From Hevea brasiliensis (Eukaryota; Streptophyta; Magnoliopsida; Malpighiales; Euphorbiaceae): 64,000 bases of DNA. This document shows positions 9,381 to 20,614 of the stretch, piece by piece. The notes beneath the pieces were generated by a model, which saw only the letters and a program-made list of their open reading frames with translations, made no database searches and was not told the origin of the DNA. The translations under genes and the position numbers were made by a program. Where the stretch lies: assembly GCF_030052815.1 (NCBI RefSeq), contig NC_079507.1:53269571-53333570 (forward strand), written 5' to 3'. Within the stretch, counting starts at the first letter, position 1, and the number at the start of each line of letters is the position of its first letter.

Positions 9381-10979
9381 CAATAAATTAGATTTTAATG
9401 TAACAAATTTTTAACTTACTATGCCATTTTCATACATATCCTCTTATCATTTTGATTCGTTTTTGGATATTTAGGAAAAATAATAGATATTTAGGATTTT
9501 ATTTATAGAGTGTAATAATAATGAAAAGATAAAAGGGACATAGTAACTAAACTAAGGATAGACATAAGAATTTTACAAAACAATTAGATTATCTCTCTAA
9601 TATTTAAGTTTTAAGAGAGGAAAATTTAAACATTAAGAAGAATAAAAATGGTTTGATAGTTGACACTTAACAGGACACACTGACTTTGGAGAGCTCATGT
9701 TCTAAACTTAGAATTATTGTAGAGAGGCAACAAGAGTGGAGATTCATTAAAGTTTTCTTGCTTCTTTCCAACTTACAGCTACCAGAATATCAAAATTCCT
9801 TAGTCTTATTACTACTTCTCTTCCTCTACTCTTATTGAACGAGGACTCTCCAAGCTTAAAGAAAAATATGCCTATCCTATTGGGGGAAAAAAAAAAACTA
9901 ATGAATAAAGAAAACTTTTATTCATAGACCCTATAAGATCATTGAAAATCTGATACCCCATGCATGTGATAAACATGAAAATTTTTATTAGGTGAGGACT
10001 TATTTGGTCTTAATTAGAAAGTAAATGAGTATATTTGGCCTAAAATTTAATTTTGAGCTTTTTTGGCCCCTTATCCGAAGTATAAGAGTTTATTTGGTCT
10101 TTTTTTTATTGAAAAATAATTTTGAAAAAAGTTATTTTATTATTTTAATATTTTTATGATTAAATATATAAAATTTAATTTTAAATTAATTTTTAATTCT
10201 CTCTAAATAATATATTTAAAAATGTATTATTAAATAGTAACTTCAATAATAATGCTAAACTATCCCAAGTTAAACTCGTTACTCCTTCTCATACGCTAAG
10301 TAAATAATTGTAAAGTCAAGTCTCTCCAGTATGACAAAATTAAAAGCAAAAAACTAATGGAAACGGCAAAGTCAATTCTTTCTTATGGAAAAGAAAGGAA
10401 ACCAAGTAAATGAGATAAATGATGAAAAGCAATAGAGGCTTGGTTCAATAGAGCTTCTCTCTCACCTTAGTCCAAATAGGCTGTTGAAGAAGACTCTGCT
10501 TATGGAATCTTATTATAGAATGCAATGCATAGAAGCATCCTTGATGGGAACTTGTGAAAATTTGCAAGCAGTGTCAATTCGTTTCATTTTTTAATTTACA
10601 TCAGCATTTAAAAAAAAAAAAGAAAAGAAAGACTTGACTTGTGGAAATTTGTGAACACACTTGTGAAAATATGGGAACTTGTGGAAATTTAGGAGTGCCG
10701 TCAATTTGTTTAATTTTTTCTAACTTGTATATGAGTAAAAAAGGCTTAGACTCTAGTTTAGAGATTTTTTTAATCTAAATCTAATACATCAAGAATTTTA
10801 AAGCACAAAAATATGAAATTTAAAAAAAATAGAAAAATTTTAATATATTTTGTATTTTAAATATATGATAGATTGAATTTTAACAAATGCTTATATTAAC
10901 AATGGTGGAAATGAATATCGGCATTAGTAAAATTTCATTGTTCATCGAAAATCAAAATAAAAAGTATGGTGCCATGCTA
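9381..10979 (+). repeat. segmental duplication I, left copy
   Basis: Nearly identical by eye to 55559-57325, which is longer mainly through a 168-bp internal tandem duplication. It includes 9650-9900, a stretch resembling the upstream region of the receptor-like protein gene (GAGAGCTCATGT, ATTATTGTAGAGAG, TTTTCTTGCTTC; compare 48640-48900), but with no receptor coding sequence attached. No gene is seen here. AT-rich remainder. Confidence 0.75.
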
Positions 10980-11254
10980 TGATGAAGTCAATGTAATTAA
11001 TTAATAGGAACATTTGAATCCTTTACTTCTCTTAACTCGATAGCGTGATAAGTATTTTTGTGCGATGGTATTTACTTATTTTCATGTAATGTAAATAAAT
11101 GTATGGACAATATGGTTAAAAATCTTCCATTTTTCGTTTCATTTACTGAGTATATATTTCAAAAACCTTGTTCATGTTCATTGCAAAACCAAACCATGCA
11201 TTCTTGCCAGAAATCATTAAATAATAAACCAAGTCATTTACTGAGTATACATTA

Positions 11255-13537
11255 AATAATAGACCAAGTCTAATTCAAAGTGTTTACTCTTTCTCATATT
11301 CCAAATAAACAATTAAATACCATTTTAGCCTAAAGGTTCAAGCTTTGTTATTTTTAGTTTTTTACTTCAGAAAATCAATCAATATTAGATTTTTTGCTTT
11401 TTTATAAAAGGTGTTAGATTTTTGTGTAAATATATACTAGCAAGCTAGCTGAAAAGATAAGGAGGAAAAGTTTTTAGTGAAATTGGCAGTATAAATTGTA
11501 TTCTAGAATGTACAGGTAGCTAGTAGAATGTACAGGTGTCCAGAGGCAGTTATTCTTTTATTTGTGTATAAATTGTATTCTTTTATTTTTCTTATTCTCT
11601 GATTTAATTTCTCTATTTTGTAGGAATCTTTGCATTTAGATTAACCAATCACAGGACAAATTATATTTAATCTAACATCAATGGAAGAGATGAATAATTT
11701 TCATTGATTAAAATTCAAACTTGTGTTGCTTGTAAAGAGAATTTAATTAATTATATTATTTTTTTAAATGAATTTTTTTTTAAGTTTAAAAAAATTAATT
11801 TTTTTACCTATTAAAATTTTAAATATGAGAATTATCCAAAAAAAATCAATTAAATTAATTTTTAAGATTGTACTTTTCAAACAAGGGACCAAAGAAAATG
11901 ATCCAGGAATTTGATGTAGGAATACCTCCATCTTTTGTTAAGGCCAATTGTTGAGGGAAATCTATGGGAGAGCCAAATATAAAAGCAGTGGACAACGCCT
12001 CCTTCAATTGGGTTCTTGTGAATAGGTGAAGAAATTTCTTCTAAGCATTGAGGTTAACGATATGCAATTGTGTCATTCCTTGGTGAACTTGCAGCAATAA
12101 CCATCCAGCCCAAGAAATCCACATAGTCCTCTTACAGCACTTGGTAATGACCACTTCATAATGGCCTGAATCTTCCTATTATCGACTGCAACTCCCTATG
12201 GAATATATAACATGACCCAATTGATTAAAGAAGCACTTTGATTTATTCTAGAATGAACTTATATGGTTACCCTTTTATTGATTTCAACTAGCTTAAGATA
12301 CAAAAATATAGCACAAATTTAAAACTGAAACAGCGACATCTAATCCAACTTAATTTTTCCATGTGAATAACTTTGTAAGCCTGCCCAAAGTAGGGATCCA
12401 TCTTAACTGAATGTCCATGGGCTCATAAGCTAAGTCAAATCTTACCATTTTCATCCTTCATTAATTAGCAAGACAAATATAAATCCACAAATGATGAAAA
12501 TTTTACATATATATGTGAGCAAAATTTCTTTTTCTTAATAACATAGGGATTGTGGGGACTTCATTTTTTCAATTAAATATTTATTGTTTAAAACCAGCAT
12601 TTGTGGAAGACAGATAAAAAAAACTGACAGAAGGATCTCACAAACAATTGGTTTTATTTGGATGATCTCACAAGCAATATAAAAATAAGTTTTGGACTAC
12701 TTAAATGCAGAGAGTCGAGTATCTCCACAATGCTGAAAAGCATAAATCCATGCCAAAAACTCTTAACAACGAGGAAAGATTATAGAAAATATAATGACTT
12801 AATTGGCTCTGGTTCACACCTATGACAAAATCTTATTACAGAGAGAGAGAGAGAGAACATTTCAAATTAGACATTGAGAATCAGATGATGATTTTGAGTT
12901 CATTTAGCATCAAACACATGTTGAGAAAAATAATGAAGAAGAAAGCAGAGGTAAAATTTGATTGATATTGACCTTGGCACCAAATGGACCTACTTTAAGC
13001 AAATCAACTTCTTCAACCACAACAAAAGCTCCCTAATGTGGGAACCAACAAGTAGTCAAACAAATTTGCTATGATAGAAGAACAAAATTTCAAGACCATT
13101 ACCAATGAGCTTTAAATGATTATTTTAAATGCTACGGAATGGAATATTTTATGAGGCATATGGTGGTAGGGAAGGGTTTGATCAGTATTAGTATTGTATT
13201 GTTCTGCTTATTGTGGTAGCATTGTGAGAAATTTGGGAAATACATTGGGTTAGCATTCGAGAGTTTTGTGTCATTGTATTTTGCTCTTTTCTTATGTCTT
13301 GGATATAAATCTTATAATCGAACCACATAAATTTTATATTCATTTTATTCCTCTCTCCCTATACATTGTGTTTATGTAATTATGTGTGTTATAGATTTGT
13401 AAGCTTGTTATAACAAATATTTTTGTATAGTGAGAATTATTAAAGTTTTGTCTTGAACTCTTAGTTCCTGAGGTAAGATCAACATTTACATGTTGCTTAT
13501 TCTTTTTCACCAATGAGAACTTGTGTTATGAATGAAG
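11255..13537 (+). repeat. segmental duplication II, left copy
   Basis: Colinear with 58808-61036. It holds an antisense Ty3/gypsy relic (11885-12138), a stretch at 12270-12480 like the DNA downstream of the ENY2 fragment (CTGCCCAAAGTAGGGATCC), then DCD-gene intron sequence and a truncated penultimate exon ending GTTCCTGAG with donor GTAAGATC (near 13447-13480). It stops where a retrotransposon LTR was inserted at 13538 and resumes at 23742. The 10980-11254 bridge resembles 55090-55310. No intact gene. Confidence 0.75.
11885..12138 (-). pseudogene. Ty3/gypsy reverse transcriptase/RNase H relic (copy b)
   Basis: Same relic as at 9130-9372, read on the minus strand. The GFLGL-GY-CKFI core is recognisable from about 12138 downwards, followed by decayed RNase H-side sequence. 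It is further decayed by small deletions and is part of duplication II rather than an independent insertion. Confidence 0.55.
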
Positions 13538-15188
13538 TGTTAGTAGTATGCCCTAGAGCATATCATTCAATATGTATCTTGTACATATTTTATTAATAAA
13601 ATGTAATTTCACTTTTCTGTTTACATAATATATTTATGTGTAATAGAAAATGTCCATTGATATTTTGTTAGAAATTCTATTCTTAAGTTGTTAAGAATAT
13701 GAGTGACAGTATTTATAGCACAAAGTATCATAAATTGGTTCACAATCGAGGATACTTCACAATAAGGACATGACTTATCCAGAAAGATTGTAATCATGTT
13801 TGTTTCCAAGTTATTTATATGAGATGTAAATAAGATGGAATAGTGAGTCTCATGCCATATAACAAACATGATAGGCACTTATGCATGATAAGTAGGCCGA
13901 ACTAGTGACACTTATGACAATCACGTGGAAGTTTACTCTTGTTAATGCATTGTCATAAATCATATCAGTGCATATAATCTTTAGACTTGAGATAGCACAG
14001 TTATCTTATATATAGGTGGTTTGAGTTTAATACTACTTTCGCACTTGTACTGTGTATGGGTATATAGGCATGTGTTAGCTCCTACCAGTTATATATGGAG
14101 ATAGGTGTTGATCAAGATGGAATCTGTTACCCTAAATAAATAGGGATAAAATCCTATGTTCATTTAATTATTCTTGATGTTTTAAGTTCCTGGTCAGGAC
14201 AAACAGATTTAATCAGAAAAGAGTTTCTGATAAGAAAATCTTTTTAATCAAGAACTGGAATTAAAAGAGAACATAATATTCATAGCAAATGGAGTTTAAC
14301 ATAAACTATGACTCCAGCTCGAATTGTGATTTTGTAACAGAGAGATTCTAGTGCATGGTAATATATGATTATAAGTTCATTTAAAGCATTCCTTATTACT
14401 GATTGGGTGGCCATGACATGCTATGCTAGCTGTTAACCATGGTCTATGAGGTGCCTAAAATGATTTAGGGAAATCATTTATGGTAAGAAAAAAGTTCTGA
14501 TGATATTAAGAGTTGATATCATATCTCATTGCCAATTAGTGATGAGCCTATTGAGTTACACACATACACAAGTAATCACCAAGTTAAATGTAATTTAATT
14601 AATTAGTTAAAGAGTTTAATTAATTAATTAAATAGGTTTAGTTTGCAATTAGATTGCAAAGTCTCTAGCATGGCTTTAAACCAAATCTAGGTTATTGAAT
14701 GTATAGTATAAGTTAAATTTATATTTAAAGTGTTTAAATGTGAATTTAATTATGAGAAATTAATTAATAGAGATTAATTAATTAATTTATATTTGATATA
14801 AATTGATTAGAAGAGGAGAAATAATTATTTTGGGTTGAGAACTCAAAATTACAATAGGAGGATAATTTGGTCATTTCACAGGGCGACATGTGGTACCATG
14901 AGATGGTGACACATGGCATCATGGTATGCCATTTGTCTTCCTATCATGCATGATGATCAAAGTCAAAATTAAACCTAGCTTTGACACTTGGCTTAATGTG
15001 ATTAGGTAAATTAAAATTAAGATGCAATCAGAAGATGACATGTGACAAGGGTTTTAAGTGATGACCTAATTATAAAAGGGAAAGAATGAAAGAATAAAAT
15101 ATACATTCTGATTTTTGTAAAGAGGTGCTGCCACCCAAAAGCTCTTCTCTCTTCTTATTCTTCTTCTCTCATCAATTCAAAGAGAATT

Positions 15189-15604
15189 TGTAACACCCCA
15201 AAAAATTTTAAATTTTATTATTTTATGAGCATTTTTGGTATTTTAATTTTATTTAAATTTTAGGAATTTTTTTGAGATTTTTCGGATTTTAAAAATCGGG
15301 TTCGATTTTTCGAAAATATAAACTTTTATGATTTTTAAAAATTAATTTAAAGACCACGTGGCAAAACTAAAAATATATTTGGAGTCTATGAATTTTTCTG
15401 AGTTTTCTGGAATTTTTTTCAGAATTTTTGGACCTCGTTTTCGGTCCCGAGGCAGAGTAAAAATTCAAAATTTTGTATCCTGAATTGGGCCCAAATGGGC
15501 CTTAGAGTTGGGCTAATGAATAGTTAAGGCTTACTACGGGCCTCGGGGGCTTTAGGCTGGCCCAGGTCCTAATGCCGGTCCGGCCCATAGGTTGGGTCGT
15601 GACA
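15189..15604 (+). repeat. 5' LTR of the gypsy element, internally deleted
   Basis: 416 bp. It matches the two ends of the 2626-bp 3' LTR: 15189-15487 matches 20615-20909, and the rest matches the segment from about 23119 to 23240. The middle 2.2 kb is absent. The junction CCTGAATTGGGCCC lies where the 3' LTR has CCTGAATCGG and CTTGAAATTGGG, a short TGAA microhomology. The central promoter region is therefore gone. Confidence 0.9.
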
Positions 15605-15608
15605 AATG

Positions 15609-15620
15609 TGGTATCAGAGC
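15609..15620 (+). other. primer binding site, initiator Met-tRNA type
   Basis: TGGTATCAGAGC, four bases after the 5' LTR end, is the standard plant retrotransposon site complementary to the 3' end of initiator methionine tRNA. Confidence 0.95.
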
Positions 15621-15831
15621 TTAGGCTCCAAATTCTTAGGGAATGTTTGTCTAAAGTGTTGGGAAGAGTCTACTAGGAGTCACATGCGGAAAAATAGGGT
15701 CCACATTCGTCTTGCATTGTCGTCTTTGCTTCTAGTTTCTGCTTCATATATTGTGTGTAAATATGAGTCTATAGAGCTGTGTAATGTGCAGTTTTGAATT
15801 TTGTGGGCTAATGCTGCTGAATTTCAGGAAA

Positions 15832-17072
15832 ATGCGTAGAAGCAGGAGAGCTGCCACTGCACCAGAACCAGATGTGCCTGACGAGGTGTCGGCACAGGAT
15901 GAGGCACCTGCCCCGAGGAGGCGGGGTAGGAGGCCTAGAGCTGCTCAAGTAGAAGAGCAGCTGCCACCAGTTCAGGATCAGTCTTTCATGGCACAGGGTC
16001 CCATGGACCCCATGGCAGCTACTCTAGCTGGGTTGCAGAGAACCATCGACATGATGGCGCAGTATATGGTCCACCCTCCACAGCAGCAGCAGTCCACCGC
16101 ACCAAGAGGGGAACCTTATAAACAGATAATTAATTTCAAGAAGTTGGTGCCTGGTACTTATGATGTGTCAGACGATGCATATCGATTTTTGGATTCTGAG
16201 ACAGCGAGCAGTCTGATTGGTGATAGAAGGCGATAGAGTGTATGCAGCATGTCATGGGGCCTATGCCTAGACAATGGATGAATGACTACGTGTTACCTCG
16301 GATGGAGGGTTTGACATGGGCTCAGTTTGTGGAACTTTTCATCAATCGGTTTGTGCCAGAAAGCTTCAGAGATCAGAAACAGTGGGCCTTTGAGGCCTTA
16401 AGAGAGAATGGCAGGTCTGTAGATGAATATGCTACAGAATTTCTGGAATTGAGCAGATATGCCCCTACAGCAGTAGCTACAGAAACTATGAAGGTGAAGA
16501 GATTCCTAAAGGGGCTTGACCGGAGGTATGCGAACCTGGCCATGATGTCTGATCAGTCTTTTGACGTGGTGGTTGATCGAGCCAGACAGATAGAGATTAG
16601 CTATGCTGTGGATGACAGCGGAAGAGCAAAGAAAAACAGAGCAGAGGGTTCTACCGGTGTTCCCCAAATGGGTACTCCGGATAGTGGTGGCCAGAGTAAT
16701 TACAGAGGAAAAAGTAGGAACAAGAAAAGTGGTTTTAGACACAAACCTCGAGGGTTCAGACCAGGGTACGGATCCAGCAGTGGTCATAGTTCGGGGTACA
16801 GTAGTTCTGGGTCTGGATCAGGATCCTCCTTTGCACCTTGTGCACAGTGTAGAAGAGGACATTCAGGACCTTATCTGATGGGTTCAGGAGTATGCTTCAG
16901 GTGTGGCCAACCAGGTCACTTTGCTAGGGAATGCCCCGTTTTCAGTGAGCCACAGATGGGGTCACAGGGTTCTGTTACAAATGTTCCTCGCCAATTGTAT
17001 CCGGGTGCTTCCAACATGACGATCGATTCGGTGGCCAAGGGTAGAGACAAAGGGTCGTGGATTTGGAAGTAG
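15832..17072 (+). pseudogene. gag of the gypsy element
   Basis: It starts at ATG 15832 (MRRSRRAATAPEP) with a basic, proline-rich N-terminus. A frame change near 16236, with loss of part of the capsid region, is followed by the recognisable gag segment MNDYVLPRMEGLTWAQFVEL and RFLKGLDRRYANLA. A Gly/Ser-rich linker precedes a CCHC knuckle, C-F-R-C-G-Q-P-G-H-F-A-R-E-C, at about 16893-16934. It ends at 17072, and pol continues in another frame. Structural protein; non-functional here. Confidence 0.85.
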
Positions 17073-17099
17073 ATCAGGAGGTAGAAGTCAGTATCAGGG

Positions 17100-20000
17100 T
17101 AGTGCCACTCAGGGTAGGGGTCAAGCTCGGGTTTTCACCCTGACCCACCAGGATGCTCAGGCTTCAAATGCAGTTGTGGCAGGTATTCTTCTAGTCTGTT
17201 CCTATGAGGCTCGTGTTTTGATAGATCCGGGTGCTACGCACTCATTTGTCTCCCCTGTGTTTGCCATGAGGTTGGGTAGAAACCCTACAACTTTAGAGTG
17301 CCCTTTGTCGGTAGCTACCCCACTTAGTGACAACATAGAAGTAGATATGGTTTTTCTGGGTAGCCCAGTAGTAGTGGATGGAAAGATCCTCCCAGCAGAC
17401 TTGGTTCCTTTACCAGTAATGGATTTCGATGTAATCTTGGGGATGGATTGGTTGGCAACTCATTATGCCACCTTAGACTGCAGGAACAAAAAGGTGTATT
17501 TCCACATACCTGGTGTGGAAGGGTTTAGCTTTGACGGTGACAGGAGCGTGGCTCCATATAACTTGGTGTCAGCAATTAGTGCTAGAAAAATGTTGAGGCG
17601 TGGATGTCAAGGGTATTTGGCATTGGTGAGAGATACATCTGTAGAAGGTGTCAGCATGGAAAATGTTCCTGTTGTCAGAGAATTTATGGATGTCTTCCCA
17701 GAGGAGCTTCCAGGGTTGCCACCAGGAAGGGAAATAGAGTTTTGCATTGATGTTGTGCCGGGTACAAACCCCATTTCAATGCCACCTTACAGGATGGCAC
17801 CAGCAGAATTGAAAGAGCTGAAGGAGCAACTACAGGAGCTTTTGGACAAGGGTTTCATACGTCCGAGCACTTCACCCTGGGGTGCTCCTGTGCTATTTGT
17901 GAGGAAGAAGGATGGGTCATTGAGGTTGTGTATTGACTACAGACAGCTGAACAAGGTGACTGTGAAGAACAAGTATCCACTTCCTCGGATTGATGATCTG
18001 TTTGATCAGCTCCAAGGGGCTAGATTCTTTTCCAAGATAGACCTGCGATCAGGCTACCATCAGTTGAGAATCAGGAATGAGGACGTGTCCAAAACGGCAT
18101 TCAGGATAAGATATGGTCATTATGAGTTCTTAGTGATGTCTTTTGGACTCACTAATGCACCAGCAGCCTTCATGGACTTGATGAACAGGGTGTTCAAGCC
18201 ATTTTTGGACCGTTTTGTCATCGTATTCATAGATGACATTCTGGTATACTCTCGGACCGAGGAAGAGCACGTGTGGCACTTGAGAATGGTGTTGCAGACT
18301 TTGAGGGAGCACCAGCTATATGCCAAATTTTCAAAATGTGAATTTTGGCTAGAAAGCATCTCATTCTTGGGACATGTGGTTTCTAGTGACGGTATTCAAG
18401 TGGATCCCAAGAAAATTGAAGCTGTAACTGATTGGCTTAGGCCTACAACAGTCACTGAGGTGCGAAGTTTTCTGGGTCTAGCTGGCTACTATAGGCGTTT
18501 TGTGCAAGATTTCTCCAGGATAGCGGCTCCCCTAACTAAGTTGACTAGGAAGAATGTTCCATTCATTTGGATAGATGACTGTGAGGAGAGTTTCCAAAAG
18601 CTTAAGGAGTGTCTAACCACTACCCCTGTGTTGACACTACCTAAGAGCGGTGAAGGATACACCGTGTATTGTGACGCCTCCAGAGTTGGCCTAGGGTGTG
18701 TTTTGATGCAGAATGGAAATGTAGTGGCTTATGCTTCAAGACAGCTGAAGAGGCATGAGCAGAACTACCCCACCCATGATTTGGAAATGGCGGCTGTAGT
18801 CTTTGCACTAAAAATCTAGAGACACTACCTGTATGGTGAAGTGTGCGAGATATACACCGATCACAAGAGTTTGAAGTACATCTTCCAACAGAGGGATTTA
18901 AACTTGAGACAGAGGAGATGGATGGAGCTTACGAAGACTATGATTGCACCATCGGTACCACCACAGGAAGGCCAATGTTGTAGCAGATGCTTTGAGCAGA
19001 AAATCTTCTGGTAGTTTGGCGCACATTTCAGCAGAGAAGAGACCGTTGATTCAGGAAGTACATGAGTTGATAGATCAAGGTTTAATCCTAGATCTGTCAG
19101 ATGAGGGGGTATTGTTGGCTCACTTTTTAGTGAGGCCAGACTTGAGAGACAGAGTCAGAGTTTCCTAGCACAGAGACCAACAATTGATGAAGATCATAGA
19201 AAGAGTACAGCAAGGTGAAGGTGGTGAGTTTGGATTTGCCAATGATGGCGCCCTAGTGCAAGGTTTTAGGATATGTGTGCCCGATGTGGACAATCTCAGA
19301 AATGAAATCATGCAAGAGGCACACTATACACTATACAGTGTCCACCCAGGTTCCACCAAGATGTACCATGATGTGAAAGATAGTTATTGGTGGAATGGCA
19401 TGAAGAGAGACATAGCCGACTTTATGTCCAAGTGCTTGACTTGTCAGAAGGTGAAGTTTGAACATCAAAGACTATCAGGGAAGCTGCAAGAGCTCCCTAT
19501 CCCAGAATGGAAGTGGGAAATGATCACTATGGATTTTGTGACTGGGTTGCCTCGTACCACGCAAGGATATGATTCGATATGGGTAATTGTAGACCGCTTG
19601 ACCAAATCAGCTCACTTCTTACCTGTGAAGACTACATATTCGGCGGCACAGTACGCCCAACTCTACATTCGAGAAATAGTCAGATTGCATGGAATTCCGG
19701 CTTCCATAATATCGGCAGAGGGCTGATTCACTTCGGTTTTGGAGAAAATTGCAGGAGGCACTTGGCACCGCAGTTGAACTTGATGCGGCTTTCCACCCTC
19801 GAGACGGATGGGCGATCAGAAAGGACAATCCAAACACTGGAAGACATGCTTCGCATGAGTGTTTTGGATTTTGGAGGTCAATGGGATGAGCAGCTAGCTT
19901 TGGTGGAATTTGCCTACAACAACAGTTACCATTCCAGCATAGGAGTAGCACCCTATGAGGCACTATATGGAAGAAAGTGTAGGTCTCCTCTGTGTTGGAC

Positions 20001-20540
20001 AGAAATGGGGGAAGCGAAGGTGTATGATGTAGACCTAGTGCAAGACACTTGAGAGATAGTTCCTTTAATCGAGGAACGATTGAAAGCGACTTTCGATGGC
20101 GTAAGAGTTATGCGGACCCAGACGGAGGGATGTGGAGTTTGCGATGGCGACTATGTATTCTGAAGGTTTCTCCAATGAAGGAGTCATGAGATTTGGAAAG
20201 AAGGGCAAGTTGGCACCTCGGTATATTGGACCTTTTGAGGTTCTTGATAGAGTTGGAGCGATTGCTGTAGGTTGGAGCTACCACCCAACCTTTCTCACGT
20301 ACATCCGTGTTTCACATCTCCATGCTCAGAAATACATTCTGATCCTTCTCATGTACTACAATGGATGTAATAGAACTAAAGGAGAACTTGACATTTGAGG
20401 AGCAACACAGTAGCCATAGTGGACTACCAAGTGAGACAGTGAGATCAAAGCAGATCCCTATGGTTAAGGTTTTGTGGAGAGTCGATCGGTGGAAGAGTGC
20501 ACACTGGAGTCGAGCGGGACATGCGTAGCAAGTACCCATA
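17100..20540 (+). pseudogene. pol of the gypsy element (PR-RT-RH-INT-chromodomain), broken
   Basis: The first frame stays open to 18819. The aspartic protease reads [12 protein letters not shown] near 17218 (P where S is usual after the catalytic D). The RT domain has [27 protein letters not shown] and the catalytic FIDDIL (about 18226-18243). RNase H starts at [12 protein letters not shown]-to-TAG change at 18817-18819 and a small indel near 18945 break RNase [10 protein letters not shown] resumes about 18975. The integrase zinc region (H-H-CLTCQKVK), MDFVTGLPRTTQGYDS and then ERTIQTLEDMLR are in different frames. The second catalytic aspartate region is damaged (IISAEG then stop, 19714-19726). 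The chromodomain-like end (RSKQIPMVKVLWR) precedes the 3' LTR. Confidence 0.9.
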
Positions 20541-20602
20541 TCATTCAATGTATAATCATGTGCTTTATTACGCCTTGTGTAAAATTCGGGCCAATTTTTA
20601 CG

Positions 20603-20614
20603 TAAGAGGAAGAA
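20603..20614 (+). other. polypurine tract of the gypsy element
   Basis: TAAGAGGAAGAA directly before the TGTAATACCCC start of the 3' LTR. Expected plus-strand priming site. Confidence 0.8.
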
